A DNA stretch of 64,000 nt from Dyella sp. 2HG41-7 (GCF_021390675.1 NZ_JAJEJV010000004.1:496001-560000); one strand, 5' to 3'; numbered from the stretch's first letter, positions 16,246 to 26,430 are shown. The notes: generated from the sequence alone by a model not told the origin. A program made the numbers and translations.

Positions 16246-16574
16246 TGGTGGGCCCACCAGGATTCGAACCTGGAACCAAGGGATTCGCGTGTTCCGAAAG
16301 TTTCCTTTCGGCGCGGACTATCTCTTCACCCTCCGACGTTGCGACACGTGCGGGTGGGGTGCGGGACGCTCGAGCCTGTTATGAAGGACGCTGAAGTCCT
16401 CAGGTAGTCTCTGCACCGTCCGACGGTGTACCGCCGGCTTGGCTCAGGGTTGCCATCGATCCGCGCGAACGCGTCGCTAAGGTTTCCCTGAATTCATCCC
16501 GTTCCCGTTCGCGCATTACTACGCGACGGCACCTTTCGATGAGTCCCCTGCTCTAACCGTTGAGCTATAGGCCC
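16246..16574 (-). tRNA. tRNA-Ile(CAU) interrupted by a group I intron
   Basis: The exons are 16539-16574 (36 nt, 5' half) and 16246-16285 (40 nt, 3' half including encoded CCA). Joined, they give a normal 76-nt cloverleaf: acceptor GGGCCTA/TGGGCCC, D arm GCTC/GAGC, anticodon arm GGGGA-CTCATAA-TCCCT, T arm CCAGG-TTCGAAT-CCTGG. The anticodon is CAT. The sequence resembles E. coli tRNA-Ile2 (TAAT after the anticodon, CTTGGT variable region, D loop ACGGTTA) rather than either methionine tRNA. C34 would be converted to lysidine by TilS to read AUA. The intron lies between anticodon base 36 and base 37. A scanner that allows only short introns would miss this gene or call two fragments. Confidence 0.93.
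16286..16538 (-). ncRNA. Self-splicing group I intron (IC3-like) in the anticodon loop
   Basis: 253 nt on the minus strand, from CGAAAGGTGCCG to a terminal G. P1: exon CAU pairs with intron GUG (last exon U with G as a wobble), and C1 pairs with G6 around a GAAA tetraloop. Core elements resemble the Azoarcus tRNA-Ile intron: AAUUCAGGGAAACCUUAGCG (P/Q region), GAUGGCAACCCUGAGCCAAG (P6/P3 side), GUGCAGAGACUA and AGAUAGUCC, which pair GACUA/UAGUC as P7 with the guanosine site. P9 is CCGAAAG-GAAA-CUUUCGG. The last base is G, as required. It is about 50 nt longer than the Azoarcus intron, mainly between the two P7 strands. It has no ORF and therefore no homing endonuclease. Confidence 0.92.
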
Positions 16575-16725
16575 TATCTCAAAGGGGAATGATAACAGCA
16601 TGACGTGGGAACTGCGCCGCGTCGTTCGACGCCATTTTTAAGGTGGATTGGGCGATGTGCTTCGGCATTTTTAACGTAGCCGGGGCTACGCTTCTTGGTC
16701 TTCCCCCCAAAGACGGAGATGCGTG

Positions 16726-17097
16726 ATGAGCACTGAAACCGTTGCGAATCGACTGGTGAGTTTGTGCCGCGAGGGTAAGTACGAGGAAGCGCAGCGCGAG
16801 CTGTACGCGCAGGATGCGATCAGCATCGAGCCGCAGGAAATGTCGAATGGCCCGATGGGCAATGCGAAAGGTTTGAAGGCGATACTTGCGAAGGGGCATC
16901 AGTTTCAGGATGCCGTCGAGGCGATTCACAAGAACGAAGTGAGCAATCCTGTCGTGGCGGATGGTTGGTTTAGCGTGGCGATGCATTTGGACGCGACGAT
17001 GAAAGGGCGCGGTCGCACGGATATGCGGGAGATCTGCGTGTATCACGTGAAGAACGACAAGATTGTGCAGGAGCAGTTTTTTTACGATGTGCATTGA
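16726..17097 (+). CDS. SnoaL-like/nuclear transport factor 2-fold protein
   Basis: A 123-residue cytosolic protein. VANRLVSLCREGKYEEAQRE forms the first helices and LYAQDAISIEP the first strand. HFL-type strands follow (DGWFSVAMHLDATMKGRGRT), then REICVYHVKNDKIVQEQFFY. This is the pattern of SnoaL-like polyketide-cyclase/NTF2-fold proteins, which bind small molecules; the substrate is unknown. The ATG at 16726 has CGGAG 7 nt upstream; a GTG one codon earlier is less well spaced. It stands alone, divergent from the split tRNA gene. Confidence 0.8.
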   Translation: MSTETVANRLVSLCREGKYEEAQRELYAQDAISIEPQEMSNGPMGNAKGLKAILAKGHQFQDAVEAIHKNEVSNPVVADGWFSVAMHLDATMKGRGRTDMREICVYHVKNDKIVQEQFFYDVH

Positions 17098-17150
17098 TGC
17101 GTGGTGTTGAGCGCATCGATGTTTAGTTCTGGCAATGAAATTCAAACATG

Positions 17151-17280
17151 CCTCACCGTCACCCCGGCGCAGGCCGAGGGGCAGTTAGGTACTCGTCCGT
17201 AGGACGCGATACTTTTTAAGCTGTGTGCTTCGCACGGCGTATTTGTACTGGGCCCCGGCCTGCGCCGGGGCGACGTGAGG
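17151..17280. repeat. Palindromic intergenic element, family A, copy 1 (130 bp)
   Basis: It begins CCTCACCGTCACCCCGGCGC and ends with a near reverse complement, GCGCCGGGGCGACGTGAGG. GTGCTTCGCAC lies inside. Its ends and length match a second copy at 21184-21315, so this is a dispersed terminal-inverted-repeat (REP/MITE-like) element. It has no coding capacity. Confidence 0.7.
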
Positions 17281-17360
17281 TGGTGGTAAGGTTTGTGGCA
17301 AGTGCGTGCAACCTCCCCCGGGATCTAGTCCGGGGCAGTCTCTGCAAGCAGGGGAGGGGG

Positions 17361-17400
17361 AAAAGCAAAAAGCCCCGCGTCTGCGGGGCTTTTTGCTTTT
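17361..17400 (-). terminator. rpoD rho-independent terminator
   Basis: A perfect 18-bp inverted repeat (17361-17378 with 17383-17400) with a GTCT loop lies 33 bases beyond the rpoD stop. The GC core AGCCCCGC is flanked by A-rich and T-rich runs, so it works as a terminator for the minus strand and probably for both. Confidence 0.85.
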
Positions 17401-17433
17401 GCGGAGCTTTTTACTTCGCGATGATCGTATTGC

Positions 17434-19299
<1,866 letters not shown>

Positions 19300-19462
19300 A
19301 CCAACCGCCGCGGGATAGGAACCAATCAGTATAGCGATGTGATGCTTTTTTGACCAGTTTTCAAGTGAAAAATTCAGGCACGCCAACACGCAAAAATCGC
19401 GCCAAATCGCGGTTTTCAGCGTGGGTGTGAGTGTTCGAACAAGAGGCCAGTTGCTGTGGCAC

Positions 19463-19903
19463 TTAACGCACCTCTAGCCAAAAGGTGACAGGGCCATCGT
19501 TGACCAGGTGAACCTCCATATGGGCGCCGAAGCGTCCGATTTCCACCCTCGGATGTGCGTCGCGCGCCAATGTCACCAAGCGTTCGAACCAAGTTCGTCC
19601 GTGTTCGGGCGAAGCGGCGCTGGTAAAGCTTGGACGCATGCCTGAACGGGTGTCGGCGGCGAGGGTGAACTGGCTGACCAAGAGCAATCCTCCGCCGGTA
19701 TCGGTAAGGGAACGGTTCATCTTGCCGGCGTCGTCGGAGAACACGCGGTAACCCAGTAGGCGTTCCACCATCCGTTTGGTTTGCGCTTCCCCGTCCTCCG
19801 GCTGCACCGCCACCAAGGCGAGCAAGCCCGCGCCGATGGCGCCCACCGTTTCGTTGTCGACGTCGACGCGCGCGGAGGTGACGCGCTGAATCAAGGCAAT
19901 CAT
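19463..19903 (-). CDS. dtd: D-aminoacyl-tRNA deacylase
   Basis: 146 residues, the normal length for Dtd (E. coli 145). It removes D-amino acids, and mischarged glycine, from tRNA. Motifs visible: the start [15 protein letters not shown], the active-site SQFTL ([12 protein letters not shown]) and the C-terminal [11 protein letters not shown] with the cross-subunit Gly-cis-Pro pair. The ATG at 19903 is set by family alignment; the open frame continues upstream to 20212 through a palindromic repeat and is not coding there. The gene is divergent from an LpxL-type acyltransferase across that repeat. Confidence 0.97.
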   Translation of the reverse strand: MIALIQRVTSARVDVDNETVGAIGAGLLALVAVQPEDGEAQTKRMVERLLGYRVFSDDAGKMNRSLTDTGGGLLLVSQFTLAADTRSGMRPSFTSAASPEHGRTWFERLVTLARDAHPRVEIGRFGAHMEVHLVNDGPVTFWLEVR

Positions 19904-20070
19904 GGGCGACCGGGGCATTGCATGGAGGACGGCGGTAACTCTGCAGGGGAAAGGTTGATGGGTAAAGAGATGGAAGGCGGCTTGAGGAGGGGGCGTGTCC
20001 GACGCGTTTGGAGGGCGATGGCCCACACGCCTATCAACGGCAGGTGTCGGCAATGCTTGAGAAAAAAGCT

Positions 20071-20191
20071 CCCTCCCCTGCGACGGCAGGGGAGGGTCGG
20101 GGTGGGGTCGTTCGCGCTTGCTATGAAGTTGTTGAGTTCCATGCAAGTGCGGGCAACCCCACCCTAGCCCTCCCCTACACGTAGGGGAGGG
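20071..20191. repeat. Palindromic intergenic element, family B, copy 1
   Basis: Two outward hairpins bracket a spacer. One is CCCTCCCCTGC-GACG-GCAGGGGAGGG (20071-20096) and the other CCCTCCCCTAC/GTAGGGGAGGG (20168-20191). Between them are GGGTCGGGGTGGGGT and its complement-like ACCCCACCCTAGCC, so the whole 121 bp is an imperfect palindrome. A related copy lies at 31184-31287. Confidence 0.7.
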
Positions 20192-20276
20192 GACAGATTT
20201 GCGCAGCGACAAGAATCATTCGCTCAATGGCTCGTCGCCCTTTACCCTTACGCGTTCGCCCGCTACACACCCAACC

Positions 20277-21155
20277 ATGCGTCCTGATATCTACCTCGTC
20301 TACGTGCTACTGCGTTTGTTCGGTCTGTTGCCGTTGCGCTGGCTGCAGGCGATCGGCGCGGGGTTCGGGCGTTTGGCGATGCGTCGCGGCGGGAAGATGG
20401 CGCGCTATACGGCGGTGAATCTGCGCATCGTCGAACCTGAATTGGACGAAGCGTCGCGTGCCGCTCTGGTGCGCGAGGCGATGATCGAAGGCGGCAAATC
20501 GATCACCGAGATCGTCAAGATCTGGGGCTCCAGCGCCGAGCATGCATTGAGCCTGGTGCGCGAAGTGCGTGGCGAGGCGTTGTTTGATGCGGCGCTGGCG
20601 TCGGGCAAGGGCGTGATCATCGCGGCGCCGCATCTGGGTTGCTGGGAGCTGCTCAATTACTGGCTGTGCCGCAAAACGCCGATCGCGATTTTGTATCGAC
20701 CGCCGCGCATCGCCGCGGTCGAAGCGCTGCTGCGCAAAGTGCGCGGCGCGTTGGCGCCGGAACAAGTGCGAGCCGAAGGCGCCGGCGTGCGCACGTTGTA
20801 CAAGCGACTGGCGGCGGGTGGCACGGTGGGCATTCTGCCGGATCAAAAACCGCGCGCCGGCGAAGGCGAATTCGCGCCGTTCTTCGGTCGCGAGGCGATG
20901 ACGATGGTGTTGTTGCCGCGCTTGGCGGCGCGCACGGGTGCGACAGTGTTGTTCGCCTTCGCCGAACGCTTGCCACGCGGCGAGGGTTATCGCATCCACT
21001 TTTTGCCGGCGCCGGAAGGGTTGGACGATGCGGATTTGCCGCGCGCGTGCGCGGCGCTCAATCGTGGCGTGGAGAACTGCGTGAATATCGCGTTTGCGCA
21101 GTATCAGTGGCATTACAAGCGGTATTCGGCGGATAACCGGCCGAGTCCATATTGA
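20277..21155 (+). CDS. LpxL/HtrB-type lysophospholipid (lipid A) acyltransferase
   Basis: A 292-residue inner-membrane-associated acyltransferase. A hydrophobic N-terminal anchor (YLVYVLLRLFGLLPLRWLQ) is followed by the catalytic H-x4-E motif in APHLGCWELL (residues about 121-126). Then come ILYRPPR, GILPDQKPRAGEG and VLFAFAERLPRGEGYRIHF, all typical of LpxL/LpxM. It probably transfers a secondary acyl chain from acyl-ACP to lipid A or a similar acceptor; length and motifs fit, but which chain cannot be told. The ATG at 20277 (MRPDIYLVY) is chosen because the upstream in-frame segment has no family features. It is the first gene of an envelope-glycolipid locus. Confidence 0.9.
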   Translation: MRPDIYLVYVLLRLFGLLPLRWLQAIGAGFGRLAMRRGGKMARYTAVNLRIVEPELDEASRAALVREAMIEGGKSITEIVKIWGSSAEHALSLVREVRGEALFDAALASGKGVIIAAPHLGCWELLNYWLCRKTPIAILYRPPRIAAVEALLRKVRGALAPEQVRAEGAGVRTLYKRLAAGGTVGILPDQKPRAGEGEFAPFFGREAMTMVLLPRLAARTGATVLFAFAERLPRGEGYRIHFLPAPEGLDDADLPRACAALNRGVENCVNIAFAQYQWHYKRYSADNRPSPY

Positions 21156-21183
21156 GGGCTATTTTGCGGAAGAGTTTCGTATA

Positions 21184-21315
21184 CCTCACCGTCATTCCGG
21201 CGCAGGCCGGAATCCAGTACAAACGTGTCGTGCGAAGCACTCAACTTCTTAGATTTTGCGTGCTTCGCACAGCGTACTTAACTGGATTCCGGCCTTCGCC
21301 GGAATGACGGTGAGG
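21184..21315. repeat. Palindromic intergenic element, family A, copy 2 (132 bp)
   Basis: The terminal inverted repeats start CCTCACCGTCATTCCGGCGC and end GCCGGAATGACGGTGAGG. Inside are CCGGAATCCAGTAC and its complement ACTGGATTCCGG, and GTGCGAAGCAC with GTGCTTCGCAC. The element fills the gap between two convergent genes, where it could fold into a long hairpin and end transcription from both sides. Confidence 0.8.
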
Positions 21316-21340
21316 TAGGGTTATGGCTGGCGAATTGAAC

Positions 21341-21658
21341 CTACTTCTGCTCGATTCTGCGCAAAAACACCGCCATTTCCTTTTCGGCTTGCTTGTCACC
21401 ACGTTCCTGCGCGACAGCAATGCCTTGCCGCCACGCGTCCGCAGCGCCCGCTTCATCGGCATTCGCCAAACACGCCTTGCCGAGCAATTTCCAAGCGGCG
21501 GAGTAATGCGCATCAAACGCCACTGCGCGCCGAAGTTCTTCCATCGCGCCCTTTGCATCGCCGGCATCAAGCAACGCTTTCCCCAACGAAAACCGTAGCA
21601 ACGCGCCATCGCGCGGACCATCGCGCTGCGCGCGCAGGCTGTCGATCAGCGATGTCAC
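21341..21658 (-). CDS. Small TPR-repeat protein
   Basis: 105 residues with two to three tetratricopeptide units: LRFSLGKALLDAGDAKGAME and SAAWKLLGKACLANADEAGA, then DAWRQGIAVAQERGDKQAEK with a helical end. The start is GTG at 21658, giving a GTGA overlap with the stop of the upstream glycosyltransferase gene; translational coupling is likely. TPR units mediate protein contacts, so a role beside the membrane glycosyltransferase is possible but unproven. The open frame runs further upstream inside the transferase gene, where it encodes no TPR sequence. There is no signal peptide from the GTG start. Confidence 0.82.
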   Translation of the reverse strand: MTSLIDSLRAQRDGPRDGALLRFSLGKALLDAGDAKGAMEELRRAVAFDAHYSAAWKLLGKACLANADEAGAADAWRQGIAVAQERGDKQAEKEMAVFLRRIEQK

Positions 21659-23388
21659 GGCTCCGCGCCGTACTGCACCGCCGCGGTACCCGCAGGGAAG
21701 ACGCGCGGCGGTTGTGCCGGTTCCGATGGTGTGCGACCGGAGCGCAGCGCCGCCAAAGTCGGCGCCGACCACACGGCCAGCCAGGACGAACGGAACGGCT
21801 GCGCCAGCAACGCGTAACGACGGGCCGTGGCGTCGAGTTGATTGGGGTGCGTCACGATCAAACCATCCGGATGATCGCTGGCGAATGTCTGCAGCGCTTG
21901 CCCGTCGCGCAGTTCGATGATCGATTGCGTGAGCTGTCCGGCGAAATGGAATTGGCCTTCGTAGCTGCCTTCGAACGCGACCGGATGATGTTCGGATTGC
22001 GCGGAGGAAATCAGCGCGGTGGTCGGGCTCAAATCGTATTTGTGCCACAGCGTGAGCGTAAACAGCGTGTTGAGCGCAAGCGCGCCGAGCAAACCGGCGA
22101 CGGCGACGCGACGCATTTCACCGCGTCCGCGCATCAGCAGCAAACAACCCAGCAGCAAGAAGGCGACGCTGAAGGTGCGGCTGAACGGCGCGGCGCCGAC
22201 GATCCATTCGCTGTGAATCGTTTGGCTCGCTGAAATGTACGGCAACGCGAACAGCACTACGGCGAAGAGAATGCCGCCGACGCCAAGAATCCAGCTGCCC
22301 AGCCAGTAGTTTTCCGACAGCGCCACGCGTTGCTCGCGCAATTCCGCGATGGCGCCGGCGACCAGCAACATCCAGCCGCCGAATTCCGGCAGCAGGTAAT
22401 ACCACTGCTTGCCGCTGATCAACGAAAACACCACGAACGAAGGAATCAGCCAGCAAAGCGCAAAGCGCAGACCGTTGGTGAACGGTTTGCGCAGCGTGCC
22501 CAACGCAACCCATGCGCGCGGCCAACCGCTGAACGGGAACAGCAGCATCGGCAGCCACACCAGGTACCAGCCGAACCAGTTGGGATGGCTTTGCAATTGC
22601 TCGTCGTGCTGTGCGCCGTTTACCACGCGACCAGCGGTTTGCGTAAAGAACAAACGGTGGCGATACGCATCGCCGCCGCTGAAGCCGGCCGGTACCGCCC
22701 ACGCCACCAACAACGCGAAACCCAACAGCACCGACAACGCACCGCGACCGTACCAACGTGCGCGATGTTCGCGCGCCCAATCGTTCCACAGCGGGCCCAG
22801 CAGCCACGGAAACGCGATATGCAGCAGCATCACCGGTCCCTTGGTGAGCAGGCCGGCGCCGATCAAAACGCCAAACAACAACCAGCGCGGTTCGCTGCGG
22901 CGCACGGTTGGCGTCAAGCACAGCAGCGCGCCGAGCACGCAATCGGCAAGCAGCACTTCGTACATCACTTGCAGGCCGAACAGGAAGGCGTACGACAACG
23001 CCATCAACATCCACGGCGCCGCTTTGGACACCCACGGGCGCTCCGGGAAAAGACGACGCGCGAGTATCGACACCTGCACCAGCTGCACGCCGCCGAAAAT
23101 CACTTCCAGCACGCGCGGCCACACGTCGTTGACGCCGAACACGAACCAGCCGGCATGAATCAGCCAGTACAGCAGCGGCACTTTCTCGCTGTACGCCTCG
23201 CCGTTGATATGCGGCACCAGCCAGTGATGGTCGCGCCACATGTCCCACGCCACGGCGAGCGTGCGCGTCGAGTAGAGCGGCATCGGGCCATGCGAAAAGA
23301 TCGCGATCAGCGCGACAACGGTCCACAACGGCAGCCACGGCCACACGCTGCGTAACACTTCAGAACGGCGATAGTGAGTAGGAGACAC
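21655..23388 (-). CDS. GT39/ArnT-like membrane glycosyltransferase, divergent active-site loop
   Basis: 577 residues with about ten membrane helices and a periplasmic C-terminal domain: the GT-C architecture of ArnT/PMT enzymes, which move a sugar from a polyprenyl-phosphate donor. Family-like segments are VPHINGEAYSEKVPLLYWLI, GLLTKGPVMLLHIAFPWLL and HPNWFGWYLVWLPMLLFPF. The first periplasmic loop, where ArnT enzymes have a DE-x-R-type acidic motif, reads PLYSTRTLAVA: the Arg remains but the Asp/Glu pair is missing. Its paralog at 29435-31162 keeps SDEPRY. It overlaps the TPR gene by GTGA. An envelope role in lipid A or core decoration follows from context; the exact sugar is unknown. Confidence 0.85.
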   Translation of the reverse strand: MSPTHYRRSEVLRSVWPWLPLWTVVALIAIFSHGPMPLYSTRTLAVAWDMWRDHHWLVPHINGEAYSEKVPLLYWLIHAGWFVFGVNDVWPRVLEVIFGGVQLVQVSILARRLFPERPWVSKAAPWMLMALSYAFLFGLQVMYEVLLADCVLGALLCLTPTVRRSEPRWLLFGVLIGAGLLTKGPVMLLHIAFPWLLGPLWNDWAREHRARWYGRGALSVLLGFALLVAWAVPAGFSGGDAYRHRLFFTQTAGRVVNGAQHDEQLQSHPNWFGWYLVWLPMLLFPFSGWPRAWVALGTLRKPFTNGLRFALCWLIPSFVVFSLISGKQWYYLLPEFGGWMLLVAGAIAELREQRVALSENYWLGSWILGVGGILFAVVLFALPYISASQTIHSEWIVGAAPFSRTFSVAFLLLGCLLLMRGRGEMRRVAVAGLLGALALNTLFTLTLWHKYDLSPTTALISSAQSEHHPVAFEGSYEGQFHFAGQLTQSIIELRDGQALQTFASDHPDGLIVTHPNQLDATARRYALLAQPFRSSWLAVWSAPTLAALRSGRTPSEPAQPPRVFPAGTAAVQYGAEP

Positions 23389-23457
23389 GTTTCTAAGGCC
23401 ATCCGTGTTGATGTAATCGGAATTTTAACAACTTGAGCGCCTGAACTGGTTCTGTAT

Positions 23458-24483
23458 TCAGGCCGGACCCCAATAACCGATGCGACGGCGCAACTTTAGC
23501 TTGCGCCACAAATTCAAGGGCTTGGCTTTGCGATTGCGTCCGCCAGCGACAATAAACGCGTCGATCGCATCCAGCACCCGTTCACTTGAGTGACCGTCGC
23601 GATAAGGATGGATCGCGTCGCTGTATGCGCGAATCGCCTGCATCAGTTCCGGCGGACGCGCCAGCGCTCGCTCGATGGCCGGCTCGAATTGCGACGGATC
23701 GTCGATATCGATCAGCTGCGGACCGGGCGCGCGATTCTTGAACGTCACCACCGGTTTGCCGGTGAGCAGGAACTCGTTCAACGCAGACGATGTATCCGAA
23801 CACATCATGTCGACCTGCGGGAACAGTTCGAGAATATTGTCGTTCTCGGCGAACGTCAGATACGCGTTCTGCAGCGACTTGAACTTCGCCACCGTCTCCG
23901 GGTTCATCTTGGGATGGAAGGAAACGATCCAGCGCCAACGCCCGTCGCGCGAAAGACGATTCACTTCGTCGTACAAGGTTTCCGCTGCGCTCCACGATGG
24001 CGAGAAGGTGGAGTGATACAAAATGACGCGCGGGGTGCGCACGGGTGGAAGCGGCCCGGCGATTTCCTTCATAAAGGGATCGACTTTCGGCCAGCCCGTT
24101 TCCGTTACCGCAAAATGCCCGAGTTGTTTCGCGAGCGCGCCGAACTTCTCCGTATCGCGCGGACCGGTGGTGCAGTACAGATCGAAGAATCCGCGGATGT
24201 AGACATGTCGCGGTTTGCCTGCGTCGAAGCCGTGGAACACCTCGACTTTCACGCCGGGAAAGAAATGCGGCAGATGATTGCCGGGCGTGATCACCGCGAT
24301 GGGATTCCACTTGCGCACGTCCTGCACGCTGAGCAGGCGTTCGCCTTCGACCAGATCTTCCGCGCCGGGACCGTCGAAGAACCAGGCGGTTTCATCGCCA
24401 CGCGCGCGGATGGCGTCTTGCAGCGGGCGCAGGATGGCCAGCGCGTAACGTTCCGATCCGTAGAGAAGGTAGTGCTTCGGCAT
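23458..24483 (-). CDS. CDP-glycerol glycerophosphotransferase (TagF)-like protein
   Basis: 341 residues of GT-B type. HGFDAGKPRH resembles the nucleotide-side loop; the C-terminal half has WRWIVSFHPKMNPETVAKF and the hallmark DMMCSDTSSALNEFLLTGKP, like the TagF/CDP-glycerol transferase family. In Gram-negative bacteria such proteins lie in LPS or capsule loci and may transfer glycerol-phosphate-type groups to core sugars; the donor here is not known. There is no N-terminal membrane segment. It follows the WaaE-like gene on the same strand by only 3 bases, so the two are one transcript. The ATG start (MPKHYLLYGS) gives a full-length N-terminal strand. Confidence 0.85.
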   Translation of the reverse strand: MPKHYLLYGSERYALAILRPLQDAIRARGDETAWFFDGPGAEDLVEGERLLSVQDVRKWNPIAVITPGNHLPHFFPGVKVEVFHGFDAGKPRHVYIRGFFDLYCTTGPRDTEKFGALAKQLGHFAVTETGWPKVDPFMKEIAGPLPPVRTPRVILYHSTFSPSWSAAETLYDEVNRLSRDGRWRWIVSFHPKMNPETVAKFKSLQNAYLTFAENDNILELFPQVDMMCSDTSSALNEFLLTGKPVVTFKNRAPGPQLIDIDDPSQFEPAIERALARPPELMQAIRAYSDAIHPYRDGHSSERVLDAIDAFIVAGGRNRKAKPLNLWRKLKLRRRIGYWGPA

Positions 24484-24486
24484 CGT

Positions 24487-25305
24487 TCAATGATCCAGTC
24501 CGCTACGCGTGAGCGCGGCGGCAGCGGTGTCGCGGGAGGCGGGATTCTGGCGCATTTCGTAGTAACGCATGCGCTTGTATGCCGCGTAGCTGGCGGCCGT
24601 TTGCGCAATGGCGTAACCGCGCCAACCGTCGAGAAAGCCGAGGCGCAACACGTAGTCTTTGAAGAACGCCAGCGCGAACACGAAGGGTGTTTGCCACATG
24701 CGAGTCGGCTTGTTCTTGTCCAGCCAGTCGCGACATTTCAGTTCGGCGTAAAGCAGCACTTTAAGCTGCTTCTCCACCAGGCTGGGATTGTTGTCGTGCA
24801 GAAACGGCGCATGAAAGGTGACCGATGCGCCGCTGAATTGCAGCGACTCGTGCACGCGCACATCGTTCCAGCGCGCGCGGTCGCGGTGATAGAAACGCGC
24901 CATCTTTTCGCCGACCGCAGGGCGGTACCAGCGCATGGGCTTGCCCATGTAGATGAGATGCCGGCGCAGAATCGCCGCCGCCGCGTCGCTTTCCATCAAG
25001 GCCGGCAGGCGACGTTGCAGTTCGTCGACGAGTTCGGGCGTGAGGTACTCGTCTGCATCCAGCGCGAGTATCCAAGGGTGACGGCATTGTGTGGCAGCAA
25101 AATTACGCTGCGGCCCGAAACCCAGCCAATCCTGATGCACCACGCGCGCGCCATGGGCTTGCGCGATCGCCACGGTATCGTCGGTGCTGCCGCTGTCGAC
25201 CACCAGTTTTTCGGCAGCGAACGGCACGCTGTCCAGGCAACGCGCGATTTTTTGCGCTTCGTTGCGGGTGATCACAACAAGCGTGATGGGTAGAAGGGGC
25301 GCCAT
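24487..25305 (-). CDS. GT2 family glycosyltransferase, WaaE/KdtX-like LPS core enzyme
   Basis: 272 residues. The N-terminal GT-A domain opens LPITLVVITRNEAQKIARCL, with VDSGSTDDT (donor binding) and the DxD-type metal motif in ALDADEYLTPEL (residues about 92-99). It continues with RVHESLQFSG and the C-terminal helical segment HLIYMGKPMRWY...KDYVLRLGF typical of WaaE/KdtX. WaaE adds a beta-1,4-glucose to heptose I of the LPS core in enterobacteria, while KdtX-type enzymes sit beside waaA; the sugar here is inferred only from similarity. Coupled to the TagF-like gene downstream and divergent from another GT2 gene. Confidence 0.87.
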   Translation of the reverse strand: MAPLLPITLVVITRNEAQKIARCLDSVPFAAEKLVVDSGSTDDTVAIAQAHGARVVHQDWLGFGPQRNFAATQCRHPWILALDADEYLTPELVDELQRRLPALMESDAAAAILRRHLIYMGKPMRWYRPAVGEKMARFYHRDRARWNDVRVHESLQFSGASVTFHAPFLHDNNPSLVEKQLKVLLYAELKCRDWLDKNKPTRMWQTPFVFALAFFKDYVLRLGFLDGWRGYAIAQTAASYAAYKRMRYYEMRQNPASRDTAAAALTRSGLDH

Positions 25306-25530
25306 GCGCGCATTCTAGCGGGCATCCGACGTGCCGAGGGGTGTGAGCCGGGTCACGGCTAGGTGTGCTGCGTTCCGGCGACGTTCCATTCTCGCGTTAT
25401 AGGGTAAGGTAAGATGCGCGCCGCACGGGCGGCTCACCACATTTGGCCTCTCGTGAGCTCGAAATGTGCCGGCCCGCATGGCGAAATGATGCATCGGCGT
25501 TCGTGAGTCGTATTGGAAACCGAGATCGTC

Positions 25531-26430
25531 ATGCCCAAGTCTGCCGTGGCCAGCGTTACCGTCATGGTCTCCACCTATAACTGGAAGGAGGCGTTGGCCC
25601 TTTCGCTGCGCAGTCTGGCCAAGCAAAGCCGCCTGCCAGATGAAGTGATCGTGGCCGACGACGGATCGCGCGAAGACACGGCCCAATTGCTGGCCGAGAT
25701 CGCCAAGACCTTTCCGGTGCCGTTGCGTCACGTGTGGCAAGCGGACGAGGGTTTTCGCAAGGCGCGCATCCTCAATCGCGCGATTGCCGCCGCGCATGGC
25801 GAATACGTGATCCAGCTCGACGGCGACATGCTGGCGCATCCGCGCTTCGTGGAGGATCACCTGAGCCTCGCGCAGCAAGGTCGGTTTTTGCAGGGCACGC
25901 GCATCCGCACCACGGTTCCCGAAACCGATCGCCTGCTCGCTGGCGGTCAACCGCGTTTTGGTTGGTTCGTTGATGCGTATTTCCGCGACGACAACGATCG
26001 CAGCACGTATCACTTCGGCCGTCGACATCACACGTTGCGGTTGCCGTGGCTGGCGCGCATCAAGTCGCGTTCCACCGGTCATCCGATGGGATGCAATGTG
26101 AGTTTCTGGCGCGAGGATCTGCTGCGCGTCAACGGTTACGACGAGCGGATGCACGGTTACGGCAGCGAGGATTTGGAAATCGATATTCGTTTACGCAATG
26201 CGGGATTGCGCCGTTCGCAAATCAAATTTGCGGCGCTGGCGCTGCACTTGGAGCACGCCTCGGTGTCGTCGCAGGATCCGGCCGATCCGGAATTGCCCAA
26301 CAACAAACTCTTGTTCGCTAGCGCGGAACGCCATCTGGTGCGCAGCGAGTTTGGTCTAGACGCGCATCTCGCGGATTTTGTGCTCTCGCCGGCGGCGGAT
26401 ATCCGCAAGCCAGGGAGCCAACGCGCATGA
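25531..26430 (+). CDS. GT2 family glycosyltransferase with galactosyltransferase-type C-terminus
   Basis: 299 residues from ATG 25531 (a TTG 18 bases earlier is also open). The GT-A fold is clear: VTVMVSTYNWKEALALSL, VADDGSREDT, QLDGDMLAHPRF with the DxD metal motif, then the second-domain signature GCNVSFWREDLLRVNGYDE and GYGSEDLEIDIRLRNAG with the ED base motif. This matches cytosolic polymer- or core-building GT2 enzymes with the Glyco_transf_7C module. It overlaps the downstream O-antigen-ligase gene by ATGA, and a paralog (27638-28468) follows that ligase, so the three are one translation-coupled unit. Confidence 0.88.
   Translation: MPKSAVASVTVMVSTYNWKEALALSLRSLAKQSRLPDEVIVADDGSREDTAQLLAEIAKTFPVPLRHVWQADEGFRKARILNRAIAAAHGEYVIQLDGDMLAHPRFVEDHLSLAQQGRFLQGTRIRTTVPETDRLLAGGQPRFGWFVDAYFRDDNDRSTYHFGRRHHTLRLPWLARIKSRSTGHPMGCNVSFWREDLLRVNGYDERMHGYGSEDLEIDIRLRNAGLRRSQIKFAALALHLEHASVSSQDPADPELPNNKLLFASAERHLVRSEFGLDAHLADFVLSPAADIRKPGSQRA

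Noticed and set aside
16168-16407. 79-codon plus-strand frame over the split tRNA
   Set aside because: It covers the tRNA 3' exon and part of the intron on the opposite strand; no ribosome site, and the tRNA/intron structure explains the sequence.
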